A stretch of DNA of 64,000 nt from Flavobacterium potami (GCF_020026915.1 NZ_JAINUY010000001.1:930001-994000); one strand, 5' to 3'; positions 26,363-35,115 are shown, counted from the first letter of the stretch. The notes: generated by a model not told the origin, from the letters alone. Program-made: numbers and translations.

Positions 26363-26983
26363 ATGTTTACGAAAATGAAGAATATAGATACCGCTTTCAG
26401 ATATGTAAGGGGTTTCACAATGCTTGTAATTGCTGGCTGCATCATAATAAGCTGTTACGCTGTCTACAAAAGTTTTCAGACAGTCAGCCTGATGCAGGAT
26501 AAAGTATACATTCTGGCAAACGGAAAAGCGCTGGAGGCTTATGCTTCGGAAAGAAAAGACAATATTCCTGTGGAAGCCAAGGATCATGTAAAGACCTTTC
26601 ACAAGTTTTTCTTTACCCTTGATCCTGATGATAAGGTAATCAAAACCAATATTACAAAAGCGCTTTATCTGGCTGATGACAGTGCCAAACGGATTTATGA
26701 TGACCTGAAGGAAAACAATTTTTATTCCGGCATCATATCGGGGAATGTAAGCCAGACCATCCAGATCGACAGCGTGAGTATTGATATCCGTGAGTATCCC
26801 TACCGCTTTAGGTGTTATGCCCAGCAGAGTATTATCCGCACTACCAGCATTATGAAAAGAAGCCTGCTTACCGAAGGTGCGCTCCGCAACGTATCAAGAA
26901 GCGACAATAATCCGCACGGTTTTCTTATCGAACGCTTCAATACTATTGAAAATAAGGATATCTCGGCTGAAACCAGAAAATAA
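26363..26983 (+). CDS. traK: TraK-like conjugation protein (VirB8-type)
   Basis: 206 residues. One N-terminal transmembrane helix (about 17-35) precedes a periplasmic domain with the TraK segment AKDHVKTFHKFFFTLDPDD and a C-terminal NPHGFLIERF motif. VirB8-type proteins are scaffold parts of the inner-membrane complex. It follows traJ by 12 bp and precedes the TraL-like gene by 6 bp. The assignment is strong by order and motifs. Confidence 0.9.
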   Translation: MFTKMKNIDTAFRYVRGFTMLVIAGCIIISCYAVYKSFQTVSLMQDKVYILANGKALEAYASERKDNIPVEAKDHVKTFHKFFFTLDPDDKVIKTNITKALYLADDSAKRIYDDLKENNFYSGIISGNVSQTIQIDSVSIDIREYPYRFRCYAQQSIIRTTSIMKRSLLTEGALRNVSRSDNNPHGFLIERFNTIENKDISAETRK

Positions 26984-26989
26984 AAATGT

Positions 26990-27238
26990 ATGAAATCCTT
27001 ATTTAAAAAACGGACTGAGCCTTTTGTGTATCACAAGTATTATCTGCTGCTGCAGAAAAGATGGGCAGAAAAAATGCAGAGAGCCACAGCTGGGCGCTCT
27101 AAAAGGAAACTGACTTGGGGACTTATGTTCTTTACGGTTCTGGCATCGGGTTATTTAATTTATAACCTGTACAGGACCTTTAAAGAATCCGGGGTTCCAG
27201 CAGTTTCAAAAATTAAGATAATCAACTTAAAGAAATAA
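26990..27238 (+). CDS. traL: TraL-like small membrane protein
   Basis: 82 residues, basic N-terminus and a single transmembrane helix (about 40-58, LTWGLMFFTVLASGYLIYNLY). Size, topology and position between traK and traM fit TraL of Bacteroidetes conjugative elements. It starts 6 bp after traK and ends 4 bp before traM. No enzymatic motif. Confidence 0.72.
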   Translation: MKSLFKKRTEPFVYHKYYLLLQKRWAEKMQRATAGRSKRKLTWGLMFFTVLASGYLIYNLYRTFKESGVPAVSKIKIINLKK

Positions 27239-27242
27239 AATT

Positions 27243-28532
27243 ATGCAAGAGAAAATAGTATCTCCAAAGGAATCTAAAAAAAGAAAGATGCTTTTAATGC
27301 TGCCTCTTATAACATTTCCGTTTCTGACATTCCTATTCTATACCTTAGGCGGAGGACGGATTGAAGCTAAAACAGCAGAGAGCGCTGAAAAGAAGGGATT
27401 TAATTTTAACCTGCCCCTTCCTAAATTTAAAGAAGACTCGGCACTGGATAAGATGAGCTATTACGACCAGGCGGCAGCTGATTCGATAAAACTGCGGGAG
27501 CTGATAAAAAAAGATCCCAACTATTTTGATAATAAAGCCTCGGAAGAAAAAGCAGATTCTTTTTCTACAGGCGATTTTGAATCCCGAATGCTTCCAAAAA
27601 ACAGATCGGCTTTTAATTCGCAGTCTTTTCAGGACCGCAATGAACAGAAGGTTTATGAGAAGCTCAGGGCTCTTGAAAAAGTAATCAGCCAGCCTTCTGT
27701 TCCGACTTACGGTCAGGACATGAGGGAATTTGAGAATTACGGCACTTCTAAGGGTGAATCAGAAGAAATCAGGAAGCTGGAAGGGCTTATGTCAGCGATG
27801 AGCGCACCGCAGGAAGCTGACCCGGAACTTCAGCAGCTAGGCGGTATGCTCGAAAATATTTTGGATATACAGCATCCGCAGCGCGTGCAGGAAAGACTTA
27901 AGCAGACATCTGACAGCAAAAAAGGAAAAGTATATTCAGTACAGAAAAAAGCAGCAGAGAATAACATAAGCTCACTCCAGCGCAATGCCGATTCGCAGTC
28001 CTTATTGAAAACAAATGCATTTTATTCTCTGGATGAAGCGCCGCCTGCTGAAGAAATGCAAAACTCCATTGAAGCGGTTGTGAATCAGACCCAGACCATT
28101 GTCAATGGCTCAGTGGTTAAATTAAGGCTTATGAATGATATTTTCCTGCAGGGAACAATTATACCCAAGAATACTTTTCTGTATGGGATGGCGGCTTTAA
28201 AAGGGGAGAGGCTGGAGGTAAAGATCACAAACATCCAGTACAATAATTCAATATTTCCTGTCGATCTGGCTGTATATGATATGGACGGCATTGACGGCAT
28301 CTATATTCCCGGAACGATCAGCAGGGATGTTGCCAAATCTTCGGCCTACCGATCCATTCAGACTCTAGGTATTAGCGGTATATCTGATTCATGGGGAGCG
28401 CAGGCAGCAGGTATGGGCATCGAAGCGGCCAAAAGTCTAATGAGCAAAAAGGTAAAGCTTATAAAAGTAGTGGTTAAGGCCGGTTATCGTGTGCTGCTGT
28501 ATGATGAAAAACAAAAGAATTTAAAACCTTAA
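27243..28532 (+). CDS. traM: TraM-like conjugation protein (VirB10-type)
   Basis: 429 residues. A short cytoplasmic N-terminus is followed by one transmembrane helix (about 16-34, MLLMLPLITFPFLTFLFY), a long charged and disordered middle (about 60-260), and a C-terminal beta-rich domain (about 275-425) with VRLMNDIFLQGTIIPKN-type and VKVVVKAGYRVLLYDE segments typical of TraM. It would span the envelope as the VirB10-like core component. Start at MQEKIV gives the usual short cytoplasmic tail. Confidence 0.9.
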   Translation: MQEKIVSPKESKKRKMLLMLPLITFPFLTFLFYTLGGGRIEAKTAESAEKKGFNFNLPLPKFKEDSALDKMSYYDQAAADSIKLRELIKKDPNYFDNKASEEKADSFSTGDFESRMLPKNRSAFNSQSFQDRNEQKVYEKLRALEKVISQPSVPTYGQDMREFENYGTSKGESEEIRKLEGLMSAMSAPQEADPELQQLGGMLENILDIQHPQRVQERLKQTSDSKKGKVYSVQKKAAENNISSLQRNADSQSLLKTNAFYSLDEAPPAEEMQNSIEAVVNQTQTIVNGSVVKLRLMNDIFLQGTIIPKNTFLYGMAALKGERLEVKITNIQYNNSIFPVDLAVYDMDGIDGIYIPGTISRDVAKSSAYRSIQTLGISGISDSWGAQAAGMGIEAAKSLMSKKVKLIKVVVKAGYRVLLYDEKQKNLKP

Positions 28533-28543
28533 AAAAGCGAAAA

Positions 28544-29410
28544 ATGAAAAGAGCGGATTATTTGTTTTTAATAAGCTGGATGCTGATCTGCGTTTCGGTG
28601 TATCCTCAGGCAAACGGAAAAAAAGGAAATATCTTTTACGAAGACCAATATTCGAATCTGCAGATTGGCTTTTCCAAAACAACAAGCATCGTTTTTCCTT
28701 ATGCAATAAAGAGCATTGATAAAGGGAGCGCAGACGTGCTGGTTCAGAAAGCAAAAGGCGTTGAGAATATAGTGCTTGTCAAAGCGGCAAGGCAATATTT
28801 TATCCAGACCAATCTGACAGCTGTCACCTCTGACGGCCGATTGTATGTGTTTGTGCTAAACTATAATGATGAGTGCCCGGATCTAAACATTAATGCTGAA
28901 AATGCATTGGCGGCAAGCAGGGATGTGCTGTTTTCTGTAGAGAACGACAATCAGAAAAAAACTGAAAAGTGTGCTTTACTCGCGTTATCCAAAAAGAAAA
29001 AGACCAGCGGATTAAGAAAATCCAAATATCAGATCAGACTGGAGGTAAACGGCATCTTTATACATCAGGACGTTTTATATCTGCGTGTTGTTTTTGAAAA
29101 CAAATCAAAGATTAACTACGATATTGATCAGTTTCGTTTTTTTATCAGAGACCAGAAGAAGTCAAAACGCACCGCATCGCAGGAAATAGAACTGCAGCCC
29201 TTGTATGCAACTTCATCTTCTTCTGTAATTCCTTATAAGTCTGAAATAATAAAAGTTTATGCGCTGGAGAAATTTACCATCCCGGAGAATAAGTATCTGA
29301 CGCTTCAGATGATTGAAAAAAACGGCGGAAGACATTTGGAAGTGGATATTAATAATAATCTGGCTGATAAGGTAATTCCGATTACAGAATTCAGTATCGA
29401 CACTTTTTAA
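28544..29410 (+). CDS. traN: TraN-like conjugation protein (VirB9-type)
   Basis: 288 residues with a signal peptide (LFLISWMLICVSVYPQA) and beta-rich domains. Bacteroidetes TraN features include TTSIVFPYAIKSIDKGS near the N-terminus, VKAARQYFIQTNLT, and LYLRVVFENKSKINYDID in the C-terminal half. It is comparable to VirB9 and would form the outer-membrane part of the core complex. It is the last recognisable structural transfer gene; no TraO, TraP or TraQ homolog was seen after it. Confidence 0.9.
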   Translation: MKRADYLFLISWMLICVSVYPQANGKKGNIFYEDQYSNLQIGFSKTTSIVFPYAIKSIDKGSADVLVQKAKGVENIVLVKAARQYFIQTNLTAVTSDGRLYVFVLNYNDECPDLNINAENALAASRDVLFSVENDNQKKTEKCALLALSKKKKTSGLRKSKYQIRLEVNGIFIHQDVLYLRVVFENKSKINYDIDQFRFFIRDQKKSKRTASQEIELQPLYATSSSSVIPYKSEIIKVYALEKFTIPENKYLTLQMIEKNGGRHLEVDINNNLADKVIPITEFSIDTF

Positions 29411-29424
29411 GCTTTAAATAATTT

Positions 29425-30576
29425 ATGATAATCAATCTAGCCGATACTGAAATGATGCTGTCGTTTGCCGAGGAAATGGCTTATAACGGGCATCGGTTTG
29501 CTGCCTTTAATACCGATGAGGTGACTGATACCGACACAATTGAGTTTTTTAGAAATCCCTTGGATGCGAAGGAGTACTGTCTGATTATGAACAATGATGC
29601 GAATTATTTTCAGAGCCTGCCGATTGAATCAGTTATCGACGACTTGCGGGCAGTTTTGAATAGCGGGGCAGATACTTCCGAAAATGAAGCAATAGAACTT
29701 ACTGGATTTGCCAAAAGGGAAATAGATAGGAGAGAAATTTTAGAAAATAATTTAAATGAAAACGCAATGAATGAGAAAAATTTAGAATACCTGAAAGACC
29801 AGTTAAAATATACTGGATTTGGAGAAACGTTCGATGCTGAACTGCGAGAGAACATAATGACGGGAGATAAGGATTTTAAAATCATGCACACCGGCATTAT
29901 GAACAATGGTCTGCCAAATAAGGATACCTTAACTGTAGAGTTAAACTTCAAAAGGTCTGAGCAGACAGATATGTACTTTTTTAATTCCTATCACGTCAAT
30001 CTTCAGAAAGAAGAAAACAAACCTGGTCTGGAACAGACCTTCTACATCAACAAAGACAGCGCCAGCATAACAATGAAGGAGGCTTATAATTTGATGGAAG
30101 GCAGATCTGTCAATAAAGATCTTAAAAACAAAGAAGGGGAGAGCTATAATTGCTGGCTTAAAATTGATTTTAAACAATCGGAAAATGGTAATTTTAAGCT
30201 GAACCAGTACCATCAGAACTACGGCTATGATCTGGAAGCAAGTCTGGCAAAGCATTCAATCAAGGAACTGAATACTCCGCAGTATAAAGAGGATCTTTTG
30301 AATTCGCTTAAGAAAGGAAATATTCAGTCGGCGACTTTTGTTGTCGGCGGTGTTGAAAGCAAAATGTATGTGGAGGCAAATCCCCAGTTTAAGACAGTCA
30401 ATGTCTATGATGCAAACTTCCAGCGAATCAACCATCGAGAGAGCAAGGAAGAAAAAAAGGCCGAATCTCAAAAAGAATCAGTTTCTAAAGATCGCAAACA
30501 GAGTACAGATTCAGATGAAGGGGATTCAGGGAAGAAGGATTATAAAGTAAAGAAAAGAAAATCTCCTTCACTTTAA
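29425..30576 (+). CDS. ICE-associated cytosolic protein with DUF3945-like C-terminus
   Basis: 383 residues with no signal or membrane segment. Residues about 100-335 include the segments ITMKEAYNLMEGRSVNK, YHQNYGYDLEASLAKH and ATFVVGGVESKMYVEANPQFKTVNVYD. The last of these resembles DUF3945-type proteins carried by Bacteroidetes plasmids and conjugative elements. The C-terminal 45 residues are highly charged and probably disordered. The start at MIINLADTEMM may be extended or shortened. It lies 14 bp after traN; function unknown, possibly DNA-transfer or topoisomerase-associated. Confidence 0.6.
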   Translation: MIINLADTEMMLSFAEEMAYNGHRFAAFNTDEVTDTDTIEFFRNPLDAKEYCLIMNNDANYFQSLPIESVIDDLRAVLNSGADTSENEAIELTGFAKREIDRREILENNLNENAMNEKNLEYLKDQLKYTGFGETFDAELRENIMTGDKDFKIMHTGIMNNGLPNKDTLTVELNFKRSEQTDMYFFNSYHVNLQKEENKPGLEQTFYINKDSASITMKEAYNLMEGRSVNKDLKNKEGESYNCWLKIDFKQSENGNFKLNQYHQNYGYDLEASLAKHSIKELNTPQYKEDLLNSLKKGNIQSATFVVGGVESKMYVEANPQFKTVNVYDANFQRINHRESKEEKKAESQKESVSKDRKQSTDSDEGDSGKKDYKVKKRKSPSL

Positions 30577-30580
30577 AATT

Positions 30581-30883
30581 ATGGATACTTTAAAGCCTTT
30601 ATCGGATTTTTTCACCGCAATAAAGAATGATTACCGGATCAGTCCAATGCATATTGCCATTTATGCGGCTTTACTGCAGTTCAGATCCGTTAAGGGCTTT
30701 ATTAATCCAATTTTTGTATTCAGCTCGGATATTATAGTTATTGCCAAAGTTTCATCTGCAAATACATATCATAAATGTGTCCAAGAGCTTCACCAATATG
30801 GATACTTAAAGTATAAACCCTCTTTTAAGAAAACACGAGGGAGTGAAATATATTTTTTGTTTTCAGCCGATGCGGACATCTAA
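30581..30883 (+). CDS. Small winged-helix-like protein A
   Basis: 100 residues, no signal. A helix-turn-helix/winged-helix style region covers residues about 15-90 (ISPMHIAIYAALLQFR, then SSANTYHKCVQELHQYGYLKY). It shares the TYHK...L...GYLKYKPS pattern with the gene at 31218, which shows the two are paralogs. It starts 4 bp after the preceding gene. It is probably a DNA-binding accessory of the element; no enzyme motif. Confidence 0.6.
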   Translation: MDTLKPLSDFFTAIKNDYRISPMHIAIYAALLQFRSVKGFINPIFVFSSDIIVIAKVSSANTYHKCVQELHQYGYLKYKPSFKKTRGSEIYFLFSADADI

Positions 30884-30919
30884 AGGTTCTGCAATTAATA
30901 ACTTTTATATAATCAAAGG

Positions 30920-31198
30920 ATGAATGAATTTGTGACAAAGGAAGACTTAAAAGAGTTTGGTATTCTTCTGCTTGGTAAAATACAGGCCATAATTAAAGAT
31001 AAGGATTCTGGGCTGAAAGAAAATTTGGAGTCAGAGTGGATTAGAAGCAAGTCTGTGAGAAAACTGCTTGATATTTCAGCAGGCTCTGTACAGAATCTTA
31101 GAATAAGCCAAAAAGTCCGTTTCAAAAAAGTGTTTGGCTCGTATTACTACAATAAGGAAGATCTTCAAAAACTATTTGATGATGAAACAAAACAATAG
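30920..31198 (+). CDS. Helix-turn-helix (excisionase/MerR-like) protein
   Basis: 92 residues. The C-terminal half carries a MerR/excisionase-type wing-HTH: SVRKLLDISAGSVQNLRISQKV, FKKVFGSYYYNKEDLQKLFD. Such HTH domain proteins in Bacteroidetes elements are commonly excisionase-like or regulators of excision. It lies between the two winged-helix paralogs and close to the integrase, supporting a recombination-control role; that role is inferred. Confidence 0.7.
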   Translation: MNEFVTKEDLKEFGILLLGKIQAIIKDKDSGLKENLESEWIRSKSVRKLLDISAGSVQNLRISQKVRFKKVFGSYYYNKEDLQKLFDDETKQ

Positions 31199-31217
31199 AT
31201 TAAAAGAAAGAAATATT

Positions 31218-31502
31218 ATGGATTACATCTCATTGTATATTGATGATCCTAAACTGAATGTCTGGCATCTGTCGATTTTAATAGCAATATTAGGATTAGG
31301 GTACAGGCAGGGGCAGAGAAGAAGGATTAAAGTCAGCCGCAGCAAGATTATGGAACTTTCACATGTGAATACGCTGCCCACTTATCATAAATATTTTAAA
31401 CAGCTCCAGGATTTAGGATACATAAAGTACACGCCATCGTATCATCCGGGTTATAAGAGCGAAGTTAAACTATATAGAAAGAGGCTATCTCAAAATTGTT
31501 GA
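31218..31502 (+). CDS. Small winged-helix-like protein B, paralog of 30581
   Basis: 94 residues from ATG at 31218 (MDYISLYIDD); the upstream in-frame extension to 31134 overlaps the HTH gene in another frame and is rejected. It shares LNVWHLSILIAILGL, TLPTYHKYFKQLQDLGYIKYTPSY and SEVKLY with the pattern of the 30581 protein, most clearly TYHK and GYxKYxPS. It ends inside the bidirectional terminator that separates it from the convergent integrase. Probably a small DNA-binding protein. Confidence 0.62.
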   Translation: MDYISLYIDDPKLNVWHLSILIAILGLGYRQGQRRRIKVSRSKIMELSHVNTLPTYHKYFKQLQDLGYIKYTPSYHPGYKSEVKLYRKRLSQNC

Positions 31503-31511
31503 GATAGCCTC
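31481..31511. terminator. Bidirectional terminator between small ICE genes and integrase
   Basis: 12-bp perfect arms GAGGCTATCTCA (31481-31492) and TGAGATAGCCTC (31500-31511) with a 7-nt loop and T-run to the right. The stop codon of the preceding gene lies inside the right arm. Confidence 0.85.
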
Positions 31512-31540
31512 TTTTCTGTTGAATATATTTAAATTATTGA

Positions 31541-32848
31541 TCAAGAAGAAATGTTATATTTCTGTTTTATAGCTTGTATTTCTTTTTCCAGTCTTGTGAG
31601 AACGGCAAGGTCTGGTTTAGATATTTTGGACTCATTCTTGTTTAGCTTTTTATTCAGAATAGACATTTCACGTCCAATAGTCGCCTGCTCTGTGATAGCG
31701 TATGCTTCGGTCTGCTTCACTGATGCATGGCCGAGCAGTTCTTTAACTACGTTTATCGGAACATTGTTATTGAGGGTTACTGTGCTTCCGAAAGTCCGGC
31801 GGGCCATGTGTGTGTTGAGCGTAAAAGGAAAACCGCACAATACAGCAATTTCTTTCAGGTACTCATTCATTTTTTGGTTGGATGAAACAGGAAGCACGGT
31901 TCCACGCTGCATACATAGGGGGTGCTCTTTATATTTTTCAACTATTTTCAGTGCGTGGGGAAGAAGGGGGACATTAAATGATGAGTTTGTTTTCTGTCTT
32001 TCGGACATAATCCATAGATTGCCGTCAATGCCTTCTTTGATATCCGTTTTCTTTAATTGATAAGCGTCTATGTAAGCAAGTCCGGTGTAGCATTGGAAGA
32101 CAAATACATCCCTTACGACATTCAGCCTGTCAGTTGTGAAATAATGGCTTTCAAGTTCGTATAATTCCTGTGCGGTGAGCGGTTTTTTCACCAGTTTTGT
32201 TTTGCGTCCCTTAAAGTTCCTGAATGGATCCTTGGAAATTATTTCCCTATCGATGGCGCGGATTACAATCTTTTTGAAATTTGCAATATACTTGAGGGTG
32301 GTGTTGTTGCTGCAGTCGCGTACAGTTCTAAGGTAAAACTCAAAGTCCTTTACAAACTCAAGGTTCAAATCCGCAAATTCAAGATCATCCTTTTTAAGCT
32401 TGAACTTTATAAATGCAGTCAAATGGTTTTTGGTAATGGTAAACCGGTCAAGGGTGCCTTTCGCATAGCCTTTTCCAAGAAGCGCCTCCATTTCATCATT
32501 ATGTTTCTGGAATTCTTCCAGCACCTTAATTTTTGGGGCTGTCCTTCCCAGGATCTCGTCCATAATTTTCTCAGCGGTTATGGTTTTGCCGCTGTACATC
32601 ATTTCGGTTTTGATTTCATTGATTTTTAAAGTCAGTGAATCCAAAAAAAAGTTCAGCGACTTTGCATCTTCCTTTGAGCCGACCGCTCTTTCGAACCTTT
32701 GATCCCATCGCGTATTATCCCATCTTCTCTTAGTTGAACTTTCCCTGCGGATACCGTCAACAGTTATCCTGAAATACACAATCCATTCTCTACTTTCTAT
32801 TCTGGGTCTTTTTAAAAAGAATCCCAAACCAAAACTGCTTTCCAACAT
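31541..32848 (-). CDS. int: Tyrosine recombinase (ICE integrase)
   Basis: 435 residues. The layout is an arm-binding N-terminus, a SAM-like core-binding domain (about 105-200) and a C-terminal catalytic domain. Visible catalytic residues are Lys286 (RQKTNS), His347 and Arg350 (HMARRT), His374 (LLGHAS) and the Tyr383 nucleophile (EAYAI). The first catalytic arginine is replaced by Ala258 in TGLAYID, a change also known in IntDOT, where that Arg is absent. It integrates and excises the element. It lies 290 bp from the tRNA-Tyr 3' end, as expected for a site-specific ICE integrase. Confidence 0.93.
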   Translation of the reverse strand: MLESSFGLGFFLKRPRIESREWIVYFRITVDGIRRESSTKRRWDNTRWDQRFERAVGSKEDAKSLNFFLDSLTLKINEIKTEMMYSGKTITAEKIMDEILGRTAPKIKVLEEFQKHNDEMEALLGKGYAKGTLDRFTITKNHLTAFIKFKLKKDDLEFADLNLEFVKDFEFYLRTVRDCSNNTTLKYIANFKKIVIRAIDREIISKDPFRNFKGRKTKLVKKPLTAQELYELESHYFTTDRLNVVRDVFVFQCYTGLAYIDAYQLKKTDIKEGIDGNLWIMSERQKTNSSFNVPLLPHALKIVEKYKEHPLCMQRGTVLPVSSNQKMNEYLKEIAVLCGFPFTLNTHMARRTFGSTVTLNNNVPINVVKELLGHASVKQTEAYAITEQATIGREMSILNKKLNKNESKISKPDLAVLTRLEKEIQAIKQKYNISS

Positions 32849-32948
32849 AATCCTACTTTTTAAATTAATAAATGTAGAATAATATCACTGCCAAATCAAG
32901 TCGTTAATCTCGTTAACCCCTGTAATATAAGGGATTTTTGCTGTTTCT

Positions 32949-32991
32949 GGTGCACTTTTCTGTGCACCGGAAAGTGCACCGATTTTGCACC
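32949..32991. repeat. GTGCACC repeat cluster near the ICE end
   Basis: GGTGCAC (32949-32955) and GTGCACC (32962-32968, 32974-32980), plus the variant TTGCACC (32985-32991). Spacing of the last three is 12 and 11 bp, about one helical turn. The cluster lies between the integrase start and tRNA-Tyr, where arm-type integrase or excisionase sites are expected. Confidence 0.6.
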
Positions 32992-33035
32992 TTTAATTTT
33001 GTGGATATTTATAAATATTGAAAATAGGCCTAAAA

Positions 33036-33069
33036 CGAAAAAAACCTGCAAATCCTTGAATTTGCAGGT
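33036..33069 (-). terminator. Intrinsic terminator downstream of tRNA-Tyr
   Basis: In minus orientation, ACCTGCAAAT pairs with ATTTGCAGGT (10 bp, 6-nt loop) and is followed by seven U. It terminates tRNA-Tyr transcription before the integrase. Confidence 0.85.
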
Positions 33070-33139
33070 CTTCAGACATTTTTTGCGCCATTTTGAAAAG
33101 ATTGAAAACTTTAAATTTTCAGGCTTTTCGGCCTTTCCG

Positions 33140-33220
33140 TGGGGAGAGCAGGATTCGAACCTGCGAAGTTCACACAGCAGATTTACAGTCTGCCCTCGTT
33201 GGCCGCTTGAGTATCTCCCC
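33140..33220 (-). tRNA. tRNA-Tyr (GTA anticodon)
   Basis: Minus-strand cloverleaf: acceptor stem GGGGAGA/TCTCCCC, anticodon GTA in CTGTAAA, a long variable arm of class II type and T-loop GGTTCGAATCC. Discriminator A at 33140, no encoded CCA. Its 3' end faces the ICE integrase, so it is the likely integration target. Confidence 0.95.
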
Positions 33221-33258
33221 GATCTCAGCTTGTTGTGCTATGTTGTTCTTAGCGGTGG

Positions 33259-33289
33259 CAAAGATAGGAACTCTTTCTACATTTCCAAA
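33259..33289 (-). promoter_or_regulatory. Consensus promoter of tRNA-Tyr
   Basis: Minus strand: TTTG (33289-33286), 19-nt spacer, TATCTTTG (33266-33259), an exact Bacteroidetes consensus. The expected start is about 30 nt before the tRNA. The remaining non-coding stretch up to 33,660 is AT-rich and shows no clear gene. Confidence 0.8.
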
Positions 33290-33661
33290 CAAAAAAATGA
33301 CTTAATTTTAAGTTATTTTTAAGTTATTTTTTAATTCGCTGGATTTGAATAAAATAAAAACTGCTAATTTGAACTTTTTTTTAATTAATTTAAAAAAGAA
33401 AGAGTATTCGTACGTTGTTTTTGGTGGTTTTGCTCTCAATTTATTTTTTAGTAAAGTCGTTAAGTACCGCTTTTATTGATAAATTAAATGAATTTCGATA
33501 AAAAATAATCCCTTGAAATTAATTACTATTGGACTTTTTCTCAAATTTTAAAACTGTAATATTGATATTTGGGTCAATATTCTAATAATATTTTAAAATA
33601 TAGTTTTAATTACTTTTGTGTAAAGTGACTTTTTTTTAAAATTTTCGATACGGTATAAAAC

Positions 33662-33691
33662 AAAAAAATCTCCACGAGGGAGATTTTTTTA
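33662..33691. terminator. Terminator downstream of the TlpA gene
   Basis: Arms AAAAAATCTCC and GGGAGATTTTTT around a 4-nt ACGA loop, 17 bp beyond the TAA of the thioredoxin frame. Symmetric A/T runs make it usable in both directions. Confidence 0.75.
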
Positions 33692-33707
33692 ATTATTTAT
33701 AGGATGA

Positions 33708-34874
33708 TTATTTTGCTAATAATTCTAAAACTTTAGCCTTTAATTCATCACCTCTTAAATCTTGAGCTACCACTTTTCCTGATGCATCAAGAATAAAAGT
33801 TGCAGGAATAGATTCAACATGATATTGTTTTGCAATTGGCTCGTCCCAAAATTTCAGATTAGAAACATGAGTCCAAGTTAAGCCATCTTTTGCGATAGCT
33901 TCTTTCCATTTTGCAGCGTCTTTGTCTAAAGAGACTCCAATAATATTTAATCCTTTAGCGTGAAGCTCTTTGTATAAAGCTACTACATGAGGATTTTCTT
34001 GTCTGCATGGTCCACACCATGAAGCCCAGAAATCGACAATTGTTACTTTGCCTAAACTCTCTTTAAGAGAGATAACATTTCCTTCTGGATTAGGTGCTGA
34101 AAAATCTGCTCTTCAGTTAGCGCTGCCTGGAGCTGGAGCTGTAGCACCAACCGATGGCATTTTTGCTTGACCAAATCTAGTTTTGATTTCTTTTCCTGGA
34201 GCAGTATTTTTTACAGACTCATCTAGAGAGTTGTAAAGACCTTCTAATTTTTTCATATCTGCTGCAGGATCGTTCAACATACTTTGAACAATTAAAACAG
34301 TAATGAATGATTTAGGGTGAGTTTCAGCATACTTTAAATATTTAGTTTTGCTAGTCTCTTGAACCTCTTTTTGAATAGTCATGTATTGTTTCATCAAACT
34401 ATTGATAACTGCAGTATCTTGAGCTTGTTGAGCTTGTTGCATTTTTTGATTGTTCTTTTTCTGAAAATCAATTAAGTTTTTTTGAGTTTTTGTCATGTCT
34501 TCTGTAAAAGCAACATACTCATCGTTGTTGTAAGTTCCAGAAACTTTTGACTTGTGGATACTATCTTTATCAATAGTAACTTTAATTTCTCCTGTTTCAA
34601 GGATTAATGGGATAGGTCCGTTAGCTCCTTGTAAAATTAAAGTATGAAAAGCTGGCTCAGTTACTTTTCCTTTTATTTCAAATTTTCCGTTTTCAACTTT
34701 TACTGTATCTAAAGAAATTGGCATTCTTGTAGCTGGATCAGCACCTTGCAAAATGATTGTTTTTCCGTTTTCAATTCCTGTAGCAGTACCTGTAATAAGG
34801 TATTCTCCATCTTTAACTTTGCTGCAAGAAATGATAGCTGCAGAAGCTGTAAGTACAAAAAGTATTTTTTTCAT
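33708..34874 (-). pseudogene. TlpA-family thioredoxin lipoprotein (DUF4369-like plus Trx) interrupted by an in-frame TGA
   Basis: The first part (34113-34874) has a lipobox (AAIISC, C17) and a DUF4369-like N-terminal domain. After one TGA (34115-34113) the same frame continues without any other stop to TAA at 33708-33710. It encodes a complete thioredoxin domain: SAPNPEGNVISLKES, the redox motif WCGPC, then GVSLDKDA and ESIPATFILD. Together it would be about 388 residues, the usual length for Flavobacterium TlpA-like lipoproteins. Either a nonsense mutation or a base error splits it. A minus-strand -7-like box TACTTTTG lies at 34909-34916. Confidence 0.82.
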
Positions 34875-35083
34875 TATAAAAAATTAATTAGTTAATTGAT
34901 TTGTGCAACAAAAGTATCTAAAATTATAGAACATACAGAATTTTGTAACCTAAAATTTTGTTATAGTTTTTTTTAGGTTAAAATGCATTAAATCAACGTG
35001 TTTGTTGGCTTTTTTTAATGCAAAACTAGCATTAAGAAACTTATTTGAAATGATTATATTCAATTTTTAAATTTTTAATCATA

Positions 35084-35115
35084 AAAAAAGCACTCGTTTA
35101 ACGGAGTGCTTTTTT
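35084..35115. terminator. Bidirectional terminator after the J-domain/KTSC gene
   Basis: Perfect arms AAAAAAGCACTC (35084-35095) and GAGTGCTTTTTT (35104-35115) with an 8-nt loop, 20 bp past the stop of the minus-strand gene at 35136. Confidence 0.85.

Noticed and set aside
33600..33691. Possible short plus-strand RNA from TACTTTTG (about 33614) to the 33662 terminator
   Set aside because: Only a single -7-like box and no -33 box in an AT-rich region; too weak.
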